8,265 nt of DNA. It comes from an uncultured Actinomycetes bacterium (GTDB taxonomy: Bacteria; Actinomycetota; CALGFH01). Of this stretch, positions 1 to 7,478 are shown in pieces; position 1 is the first letter of the stretch; every line of letters begins with the position of its first letter. A program made the translations under genes and the position numbers. The notes beneath the pieces were generated by a model that searched no databases, was not told the origin of the DNA, and saw nothing but the letters and a program-made list of their open reading frames with translations. Location: the NCBI GenBank assembly GCA_937881255.1, contig CALGFH010000358.1:1-8265 (forward strand). The letters are read 5' to 3'.

Positions 1-1
1 G

Positions 2-94
2 CTGTTCCGGGCCAAGGAGGTCGTGCTCGAGGTCGACGCCAGCCAGCCGGCGGCCCACGTCCAGGCCGAGATCCGCAAGCGCCTCGGCGTCTGA
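2..94 (+). CDS. 3' end of an unidentified protein (C-terminal 30 residues)
   Basis: An open frame enters from the left edge and stops at TGA 92-94. The visible tail runs LFRAKEVVLEVDASQ and ends IRKRLGV. A hydrophobic strand (VVLEVDAS), then a Pro and an amphipathic helix ending in a Leu-Gly-Val, resembles the last strand and helix of small P-loop kinases such as shikimate, gluconate or nucleotide kinases. Thirty residues are too few to name a family, so that resemblance is only a suggestion. Third positions are nearly all G or C, as in the other genes here, which supports real coding. The gene converges with the minus-strand molybdenum-cofactor pair. Confidence 0.55.
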   Translation: MFRAKEVVLEVDASQPAAHVQAEIRKRLGV

Positions 95-107
95 TCCCAC
101 CAACCAA

Positions 108-132
108 CCCGGCCCTGCTGGGGACGGCCGGG
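108..132. terminator. GC hairpin between convergent genes, candidate bidirectional terminator
   Basis: Perfect 7-bp arms CCCGGCC (108-114) and GGCCGGG (126-132) enclose an 11-nt loop. The hairpin lies 13 nt after the stop of the left-edge gene and just beyond the stop of the minus-strand DUF6457 gene. There is no T-run on either side, as is common for actinobacterial terminators, so function is inferred from position and symmetry. Confidence 0.45.
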
Positions 133-134
133 GC

Positions 135-386
135 CTAGCGGGTCGCCTCCAGCTTGACCACCAGGTCGTCCAGGAACGCCTCCCGGGCCTCGGGGGCGGC
201 CCCGCCGAGGACCAGGCCGGCCAGGTAGGTGGTCACCGGGGCGGCCCGGCGCTCCGAGCTGTGGGCGGCCACCCGGGCCAGCTCCAGGATGGCCTCGAGC
301 TCGCCGGGGCTGACCGCCGGCGGGTTCGGCCCGAGCAGGGAGCGGACCCGCTCCAGGAACTGCCCGAGCTCGTTCGACTGGTCCAT
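135..386 (-). CDS. DUF6457 family protein, probable MobA partner
   Basis: An 83-residue, probably cytosolic, mostly helical protein with no signal peptide or membrane segment. The pattern LGQFLERVRSLLG, then a Pro-rich turn, then LELARVAAHSSERR and APVTTYLAGLVLG, matches what I know of DUF6457, a small actinobacterial family often found beside or fused to MobA-like nucleotidyltransferases. I chose the ATG at 386 because GGAGGG lies 6 nt before it on the minus strand. A longer frame from ATG 425 would add 13 residues (MHPGIRHATGGCA) that do not look like the family. It follows mobA by 40 nt and very likely shares its transcript. Its biochemical role is unknown; assistance to MobA or delivery of the cofactor is inferred from context only. 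Confidence 0.82.
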   Translation of the reverse strand: MDQSNELGQFLERVRSLLGPNPPAVSPGELEAILELARVAAHSSERRAAPVTTYLAGLVLGGAAPEAREAFLDDLVVKLEATR

Positions 387-426
387 GGCGCACCCTCCGG
401 TCGCGTGGCGTATCCCCGGGTGCACC

Positions 427-1011
427 CTAGCGCGGGCCCGGGTCCCAGGCGGCCAGGTCGGCGGGGTCGTCCAGGTCGACGAAGGAGCGGCCGTCGGGGT
501 CGAGGCGGCGCCACTCCGGCTCCTCCACCACCAGGGTGCCCAGGTCGGCCAGCAGCCCGGTCAGGGAGCGGCCCCCTGCCGGCCCGGCCAGGCGGGCCCG
601 GGCGGCGGCCAGCGCCGGAGCCCGCTCGTACACCGCGACCAGGGGCTCCAGCCGGGGGCCGCGCCGGCAGGCCACCGCCTCGGCCTCGCCGGCCAGGGCG
701 ACCAGGCGGGCCAGGAGCTCCACCCGCAGCCCCGGGTGGTCCCCGGCCAGGACCAGGACGTGCTCGGCCGTCAGGGCGTCGAGGGCGGCGGCCAGGGCGG
801 CCAGCGGCCCCAGCCCCGGGTCGGCGATCGCCGGGGCGGCGAGCCGCCGGGCCGGGTGGCCCTCGGGGGCGACCAGGACCACCGGGTGGGCGACCCGGGC
901 GGCCGCGGCCAGGGCCAGGGAGGCCAGCTCGACCCCGCCGACGGCCAGGGTCGCCTTGTCGCGGCCCATCCGCCGGCTGGCCCCGCCGGCGAGCACCGCG
1001 GCTGCTGCCAT
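427..1011 (-). CDS. mobA: Molybdenum cofactor guanylyltransferase (MobA-like NTP transferase)
   Basis: A 194-residue cytosolic enzyme, the usual MobA length. MobA transfers GMP from GTP to Mo-molybdopterin to make the guanine dinucleotide cofactor used by DMSO-reductase-type enzymes. The N-terminal nucleotide-binding signature LAGGASRRMGRDKA is complete (residues 7-20, with K19 expected to contact the nucleotide). DPGLGPLAAL (64-73) matches the conserved D-x-x-x-G-P-L segment of the family. The metal-binding aspartate is probably D91 in LAGDHPGL, where many family members have C-D-x-P. The start is the ATG at 1011, preceded by AAGGGGG on the minus strand. The DUF6457 gene lies 40 nt downstream. 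Related NTP transferases (MocA, CobY, CofC) share the fold, so substrate choice is less certain than family. Molybdoenzymes themselves are not in view. Confidence 0.85.
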   Translation of the reverse strand: MAAAAVLAGGASRRMGRDKATLAVGGVELASLALAAAARVAHPVVLVAPEGHPARRLAAPAIADPGLGPLAALAAALDALTAEHVLVLAGDHPGLRVELLARLVALAGEAEAVACRRGPRLEPLVAVYERAPALAAARARLAGPAGGRSLTGLLADLGTLVVEEPEWRRLDPDGRSFVDLDDPADLAAWDPGPR

Positions 1012-1040
1012 CTAGGCCCCCTTTTGCCCTCTGAGCAGCC

Positions 1041-1069
1041 GATATAGGCAGTCCAGGCCCCGGAGATAA
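1041..1069 (-). promoter_or_regulatory. Candidate promoter for mobA-DUF6457
   Basis: On the minus strand, TTATCT (1069-1064) is followed after 17 nt by TATATC (1046-1041), about 30 nt upstream of the mobA ATG. The -10 matches TATAAT at four of six positions and the -35 matches TTGACA at three. The spacing is ideal and the A+T content is unusual for this window, but the match is only moderate. Confidence 0.35.
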
Positions 1070-1157
1070 GGCGGTTGCCCGATGCGGGCACCCTACCTCA
1101 GAGACGGATCATGGCTCTGACAGGAACCGAACCGTGAACCACCCCGAGGAGCAGCCC

Positions 1158-1388
1158 ATGTTCCCCACCGCCCACCCGGACGTCATGGGCCAGCTGGCCA
1201 CCGAGCGGGCCGCCGGCCTCCGGACCGCCGCCGCCCGCTACCGCCTCAGCCGCCCCGTCCTGGCCAGCTGGCGCCAGGCCCGGTTCATCGAGCCGGCCGG
1301 CGACCTGAGCCGGGTCGTCCCCGCCCCCGTCCCCACCGAGACCCCCCACGTCGCCACCTCCAGCTCCAAGGCCGGCCGGGCCGCCTGA
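1158..1388 (+). CDS. Small hypothetical protein, 76 residues
   Basis: I do not recognise this family. The ATG at 1158 has a strong GAGGAG (1146-1151) 6 nt upstream; a GTG at 1134 with AGGAA before it would add eight residues. Nearly every third codon position is G or C, as in its confident neighbours, so it is probably translated. The first half (VMGQLATERAAGLRTAAARY) is a likely basic amphipathic helix, rich in Arg and Ala. The second half is Pro/Thr/Ser/Ala-rich and probably disordered, ending SSSKAGRAA. There is no signal peptide, membrane segment or Cys motif. It is divergent from mobA and 60 nt ahead of the LAL regulator, but a strong hairpin at its stop codon suggests a separate transcript. 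A role in nucleic-acid or protein binding would be guesswork. Confidence 0.65.
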   Translation: MFPTAHPDVMGQLATERAAGLRTAAARYRLSRPVLASWRQARFIEPAGDLSRVVPAPVPTETPHVATSSSKAGRAA

Positions 1389-1399
1389 GCGGCCCGGCC
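1374..1399 (+). terminator. Perfect 11-bp inverted repeat spanning the stop codon of the small ORF
   Basis: Arms GGCCGGGCCGC (1374-1384) and GCGGCCCGGCC (1389-1399) are exact reverse complements and enclose a 4-nt CTGA loop that contains the TGA stop. All eleven pairs are G-C. No U-tract follows (a C-rich run comes next). This is the strongest hairpin I found in the window and most probably terminates the small ORF's transcript before the LAL regulator. Confidence 0.6.
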
Positions 1400-1435
1400 C
1401 CGGCCCACCCCCCAAGACCCGTCATCGTTGGCTGG

Positions 1436-1441
1436 TAGCCT
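1436..1441 (+). promoter_or_regulatory. Candidate -10 box (TAGCCT) for a leaderless LAL regulator mRNA
   Basis: TAGCCT fits the actinobacterial TANNNT -10 pattern and lies exactly 7 nt before the ATG at 1449, so transcription would begin at or next to the start codon. No Shine-Dalgarno precedes that ATG. No convincing -35 is visible. Inferred from spacing alone. Confidence 0.4.
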
Positions 1442-1448
1442 GGCCAGC

Positions 1449-4331
<2,883 letters not shown>

Positions 4332-4334
4332 GCA

Positions 4335-4355
4335 ACCCGGGCTGATCGCCCGGGT
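4335..4355 (+). terminator. 8-bp hairpin after the LAL gene, overlapping the next gene's promoter
   Basis: Arms ACCCGGGC (4335-4342) and GCCCGGGT (4348-4355) are perfect reverse complements around the 5-nt loop TGATC, starting 3 nt after the regulator's stop. There is no U-run. Its last base is the first base of the TATCAT box at 4355-4360, so it could equally be an operator for the methyltransferase gene. Terminator is the simpler reading. Confidence 0.45.
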
Positions 4356-4360
4356 ATCAT
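4355..4360 (+). promoter_or_regulatory. Candidate -10 box (TATCAT) of the methyltransferase gene
   Basis: TATCAT matches TATAAT at five of six positions and lies about 40 nt before the ATG at 4402, giving a leader of roughly 35 nt. No good -35 is visible; the position is occupied by the inverted repeat at 4335-4355. Confidence 0.4.
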
Positions 4361-4401
4361 CCGGTTTGCGGACGCTCTCCATCGCCCCTGAAGGGATCCA
4401 T

Positions 4402-5235
4402 ATGCCGGAGCCCGGTGCCAACGAAGACACGGGGACACAGCAGGTACCGCCCGAGATCAACACCAACGTGCCCCAGTCGGCTCGGGTGTACGACTACTGG
4501 CTCGGCGGCAAGGACCACTTTCCCGCCGACCGGGCGCTCGGGGACGCCATCGCCGAGGCGCTCCCCACGATCCGCACCCAGGTGCGCGCGCAACGGGCGT
4601 TCCTGGGGCGGGCCGTGCGCTACCTGACCCGCGACGCCGGCATCCGCCAGTACCTGGACATCGGCACCGGCATCCCGAGCGCCGGCAACGTCCACGACGT
4701 CGCCCAGGAGGTCGCCCCCGAGTCGCGGGTGCTGTACGTGGACAACGACCCGATCGTGCTGGCCCATGCCCGTGCGCTGATGGCCGGGACCGCGGAGGGG
4801 CCGGTGGCGTTCATCCAGGCCGACCTGCGCGAGCCGGAGACGATCCTGAGCGACCCGGCCGTCGCCGGGACCCTCGACCTCGACCAGCCGGTCGGCCTGG
4901 TCCTCATCGGGGTCATGCACCATCTCCGGGACGACGACGACCCGCGCCGAATCGTCGCCACCCTGGTCGACGCGCTGGCGCCCGGCAGCTACCTGGTGCT
5001 GTCGCAGTCGACCCCCGACTTCGACCCGGACGCGATGCGGGCCCTGGCCGCGGCGTCGGAGCAGGGTGGGATCCCCAACGTGCCCCGCAGCCTGGCCGAC
5101 ACCGAGCCGTTCTTCGCCGGCCTTGAGCTGGTCGAGCCCGGCCTGGTGCCGATGGCGACCTGGCGGCCCGATCCCGGTGCCGAGCAGGACCCGCGCAGCG
5201 TCTACGCCTACGGCGGGGTTGCCCGCAAGCCCTAG
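4402..5235 (+). CDS. SAM-dependent methyltransferase, pfam04672 (DUF574) family
   Basis: A 277-residue soluble Rossmann-fold methyltransferase. The diagnostic N-terminal signature of this actinomycete family, NTNVPQSARVYDYWLGGKDH, is complete at residues 20-39. SAM-binding motif I is YLDIGTGIPS (84-93). The acidic end of strand 2 is VLYVDNDP (110-117), which should bind the ribose of SAM. VGLVLIGVMHHL (164-175) is motif IV. ATG 4402 is preceded by GAAGGGA with a 5-nt spacer; an upstream in-frame TTG at 4366 has no such site. Members are numerous in Streptomyces and relatives, and I know of no defined substrate for most of them, so none is proposed here. It lies 70 nt after the LAL regulator, but hairpins on both sides suggest a single-gene unit. 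Confidence 0.9.
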   Translation: MPEPGANEDTGTQQVPPEINTNVPQSARVYDYWLGGKDHFPADRALGDAIAEALPTIRTQVRAQRAFLGRAVRYLTRDAGIRQYLDIGTGIPSAGNVHDVAQEVAPESRVLYVDNDPIVLAHARALMAGTAEGPVAFIQADLREPETILSDPAVAGTLDLDQPVGLVLIGVMHHLRDDDDPRRIVATLVDALAPGSYLVLSQSTPDFDPDAMRALAAASEQGGIPNVPRSLADTEPFFAGLELVEPGLVPMATWRPDPGAEQDPRSVYAYGGVARKP

Positions 5236-5239
5236 GCCG

Positions 5240-5257
5240 GGCCGGGGAGCGCCGGCC
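5240..5257 (+). terminator. 6-bp GC hairpin after the methyltransferase gene
   Basis: GGCCGG (5240-5245) pairs with CCGGCC (5252-5257) around a 6-nt loop, 4 nt after the stop codon and upstream of the next gene's -10 box. The stem is short and no U-tract follows, and such sequences occur often by chance at this G+C. Position is the main support. Confidence 0.35.
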
Positions 5258-5268
5258 GGGTTGCTCCG

Positions 5269-5274
5269 TAGAAT
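5269..5274 (+). promoter_or_regulatory. Candidate -10 box (TAGAAT) for leaderless transcription of the trio operon
   Basis: TAGAAT fits TANNNT (five of six to TATAAT) and is followed by exactly 6 nt and then the ATG at 5281, the spacing expected if the transcript starts at the A of ATG. The 6 nt between (GGCGGG) and the bases before the box hold no Shine-Dalgarno. No clear -35 is seen. Confidence 0.5.
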
Positions 5275-5280
5275 GGCGGG

Positions 5281-5946
5281 ATGCGACTTCTGCTGCTGTT
5301 GCGACACGCGGTGACCGAGCACACCGGGGCGCGGCTGTCGGGGTGGATGCCTGGGCTGCACCTGTCGGAGGAGGGGCGGCGGCAGGCGGAGGGGCTGGCC
5401 GGGAGGCTGGGACCGGTGGCGGTCGACGCGCTGTACGCCAGCCCGCTGGAGCGGTGCCAGGAGACGGCGGCGGTGGTGGCCGGGGCCAAGGGGCTGAAGA
5501 TCGAGACCCTGGAGGACGTCGGGGAGGTCCGGTACGGGGACTGGACCGGGCGGACGCTCAAGGAGCTGGCCAGGGAGCCGCTCTGGAAGGTGGTCCAGGC
5601 GACCCCGTCGGCGGCGCGGTTCCCCGACGGGGAGTCGCTGTTCGAGATGCAGGCCAGGGCGGTGCTGGCGATCGAGCGGCTGCGGGAGGCCCATCCGGAG
5701 CAGACGGTGGCCGTCTGCAGCCACGCCGACGTCATCAAGGCGCTGGTCTGCCACTACCTGGGGATGCACCTGGACCTGGTCCAGCGGGTGGTGGTCAGCC
5801 CGGCCAGCGTGACCGCGATCGCCTTCGGGCCGGTGCCGTACCTGGTGCGGCTGAACGACGTCGGGGGGAACGGCGACCTGGCCCCGCCCAAGAAGGCCCG
5901 GCGGCGCCGGCGCAAGGAGAAGGAGGTGGACGGTGCCGAGCCGTGA
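5281..5946 (+). CDS. Histidine phosphatase / probable phosphomutase, MSMEG_4193 family
   Basis: A 221-residue cytosolic protein of the phosphoglycerate-mutase-like (histidine phosphatase) fold, in which an active-site histidine takes the phosphoryl group. R8-H9 opens the active site, SPLERC gives R58, VGEVRYGDWTGR gives the probable acid/base E82, and CSHADVIKA gives H148. GDWTGRTLKELAREPLWKVVQA and the GMHLDLVQR stretch are hallmarks of the MSMEG_4193 subfamily (TIGR03848). That subfamily belongs to a three-gene set with DUF3090 and a PI3K-like kinase; the two genes directly follow here. The usual RHG and HGD glycines are alanines (RHA, SHAD). The last 20 residues are strongly basic (KKARRRRRKEKE) and hold the ribosome site of the next gene. 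Substrate unknown; phosphatase and mutase are both possible. Confidence 0.9.
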   Translation: MRLLLLLRHAVTEHTGARLSGWMPGLHLSEEGRRQAEGLAGRLGPVAVDALYASPLERCQETAAVVAGAKGLKIETLEDVGEVRYGDWTGRTLKELAREPLWKVVQATPSAARFPDGESLFEMQARAVLAIERLREAHPEQTVAVCSHADVIKALVCHYLGMHLDLVQRVVVSPASVTAIAFGPVPYLVRLNDVGGNGDLAPPKKARRRRRKEKEVDGAEP

Positions 5947-6487
5947 CCTCGACCCGGTCACCCGCCTGACCGCTGACGCGGTGGGCGAGCCCGGCCAGCG
6001 CACCTTCTACCTCCAGGCCGCCTCCGGGGCCGACCAGGTGACCCTGCTGGTGGAGAAGGAGCAGGTCCGGCGGCTGGCCGAGAGCCTCCAGACCTGGCTG
6101 CCCGGGCTGGCCGCCGACCGGCCCGAGGACCCGGGCGAGGCGGCCGCGGCCGAGGCCGGCCAGCTCGCCCTGGCTCCGCCGCTGGAGCCCGACTTCCGGG
6201 TCGGGCAGCTGACGCTGAGCTACGACGCCGAACGCGACCGGGTGGTGATCGAGGCCACCGAGTTCCAGGCCGGCGAGGACGACGACGAGGGCCAGGGCCC
6301 GGCCGAGCTCCCCGACCCGCTCACCGTGCGCCTGTTCGTGACCCGGGCCCAGCTTCGGGTGCTGGCCCGCCACGGCTCCGAGGTGGTCGCCAGGGGCCGC
6401 CCGCTCTGCCCTCTGTGCGGCAACCCGCTCGATCCCACCGGCCACATCTGCCCGGCCCAGAACGGCCACCGCCCGACCGCGACGTGA
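5933..6487 (+). CDS. DUF3090 family protein with C-terminal Cys/His cluster
   Basis: A 184-residue protein of the actinobacterial DUF3090 family (TIGR03847), second member of the conserved trio. The GTG start at 5933 lies inside the end of the phosphatase gene (14-nt overlap), with a strong AAGGAGGTGG 6 bases or fewer upstream. The N-terminus RTFYLQAASGADQVTLLVEK and the middle TLSYDAERDRVVIEATEF look like the beta-strands of a compact domain; between and after these are acidic linkers (EDDDEGQGPAELPDP). Near the end, C159, C162, H171 and C173 (CPLCGNPLDP, then GHICP) form a probable single zinc site of ribbon type. There is no catalytic motif I recognise. The fixed position between a kinase and a phosphatase suggests an adaptor or substrate-presenting subunit; this is inference. 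Confidence 0.9.
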   Translation: MPSRDLDPVTRLTADAVGEPGQRTFYLQAASGADQVTLLVEKEQVRRLAESLQTWLPGLAADRPEDPGEAAAAEAGQLALAPPLEPDFRVGQLTLSYDAERDRVVIEATEFQAGEDDDEGQGPAELPDPLTVRLFVTRAQLRVLARHGSEVVARGRPLCPLCGNPLDPTGHICPAQNGHRPTAT

Positions 6488-7248
6488 GCACCGGCGCCCC
6501 CGACCCCGACCCTGGCCAGCACGACCGTGCGGTGGTCTCGGAGGAGCGGGCCCGCGCCTTCCTGGCCGAGGGCGAGCTGGAGCTGCTGGGGCGCATCCCC
6601 TGGGCCTCCAACGCGACCGTGCTGGCCAAGGTGACCCACCAGGGGCTGGAGGGACTGGCCGTCTACAAGCCGGCCCGGGGCGAGCGGCCGCTGTGGGACT
6701 TCCCGGACGGCACCCTGTACCGGCGCGAGGTCGCCGCCTACCTGGTCTCCGAGCAGCTCGGCTGGCGGCTGGTCCCACCGACCCTGGCCCGCGACGGCCC
6801 CCTTGGGGTCGGCTCGGTCCAGCTCTACGTCGACGCCGACGCCGAGGTCACCGCCTTCGAGCTGCTGGCCGACGGCCACCCGGCCCTGCCCCGGATCGCC
6901 GCCTTCGACGTGGTCACCAACAACGCCGACCGCAAGGCCGGCCACTGCCTGTCGGGCCAGGACGGCCACGTCTGGGCGATCGACCACGGGCTCTGCTTCC
7001 ACGTCCAGGCCAAGCTCCGGACCGTGCTCTGGGACCTGGCCGGGGCCGAGCTGGAGGCGCCGGTCCTGGCCGACCTGGAGGAGCTGGCCGGCCAGGCGGC
7101 CGGGGGCGGGGCGCTCGCCGCCGCCCTGGGCGAGCTGCTCGACCCGGCCGAGGTGGCCGCCCTGGCCAGGCGGGCCCGGGCGCTGGTCAGGAGCGGCCGC
7201 CTGCCGGCCCCAAGGGGCGATCGTGCCTACCCATGGCCGCTGGTCTGA
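6484..7248 (+). CDS. PI3/PI4-kinase-like protein, SCO1664 family (TIGR03843)
   Basis: A 254-residue protein, third of the trio, distantly related to phosphatidylinositol 3/4-kinases and HipA. K62 in VYKP is the likely ATP-binding lysine, and E82 in RREVAAYL its likely salt-bridge partner. FDVVTNNADRKAGH (141-154) is the catalytic loop (D149-R150 with N146/N147), and VWAIDHGLCF (163-172) holds the DFG-equivalent D167-H168-G169. All parts needed for phosphoryl transfer appear present. The chosen GTG (6484) overlaps the DUF3090 stop as GTGA and has no separate ribosome site, pointing to translational coupling; an in-frame ATG at 6415 would put 23 extra residues over the DUF3090 end and is unlikely. 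A lipid substrate should not be assumed, since HipA-type relatives phosphorylate proteins. Real substrate unknown. Confidence 0.9.
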   Translation: MSTGAPDPDPGQHDRAVVSEERARAFLAEGELELLGRIPWASNATVLAKVTHQGLEGLAVYKPARGERPLWDFPDGTLYRREVAAYLVSEQLGWRLVPPTLARDGPLGVGSVQLYVDADAEVTAFELLADGHPALPRIAAFDVVTNNADRKAGHCLSGQDGHVWAIDHGLCFHVQAKLRTVLWDLAGAELEAPVLADLEELAGQAAGGGALAAALGELLDPAEVAALARRARALVRSGRLPAPRGDRAYPWPLV

Positions 7249-7478
7249 GAAAATTCTTATGATCGGTCCCCGGCGGCGAGGGTACGATTCGGCCGCAAAT
7301 GGCTTGCCGGTCTTCGGCATCTCTGCTTACCCCCGAGGCCGTCAAGGTGGGAGGTGCGCCTACGTAGGGGTTCCGTGCAACGCGGCAATGGCCCCCGGTC
7401 ACGATGCCGCTCCCGATTTCAGGGTCCATGACCGCGGTGGGCGGCGGGCCACGACTCCGGACAGGAGGTACGACTCAA
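7249..7478 (+). promoter_or_regulatory. Intergenic region with A+T island and possible structured leader
   Basis: No credible ORF fills these 230 nt. An A+T-rich island at 7247-7263 contains TATGAT (7258-7263), a possible -10 without a recognisable -35. A 5-bp stem TGCCG/CGGCA (7305-7309, 7315-7319) and the 10-bp palindrome CCTACGTAGG (7359-7368) follow. Closer to the gene, GGGG (7367-7370) can pair with CCCC, enclosing a CCGTG/CGCGG stem (7373-7377, 7381-7385). CGGTCA (7396-7401) then pairs with TGACCG (7429-7434) around an inner CCC/GGG. No known riboswitch class is recognised. The region ends in a strong AGGAGGT (7463-7469). Confidence 0.3.

Noticed and set aside
418..427. 10-bp palindrome GGGTGCACCC at the mobA stop codon
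   Set aside because: Too short and with no hairpin loop; several such palindromes are expected by chance in 8 kb at this G+C.
229..1047. Long plus-strand frames opposite mobA and DUF6457
   Set aside because: Gly/Pro/Arg/Gln-rich shadows. The minus strand encodes MobA and DUF6457 with proper motifs and ribosome sites.
4357..6003. A 548-codon minus-strand frame across the methyltransferase and phosphatase genes
   Set aside because: Low-complexity His/Arg/Pro/Gly-rich translation crossing two well-supported plus-strand genes and their intergenic gap; a composition artefact.
7244..7262. Possible Zur-type operator (TGAGAAAATTCTTATGA)
   Set aside because: It resembles the actinobacterial TGAAAAT...ATTTTCA dyad only superficially; the two halves are not good reverse complements.
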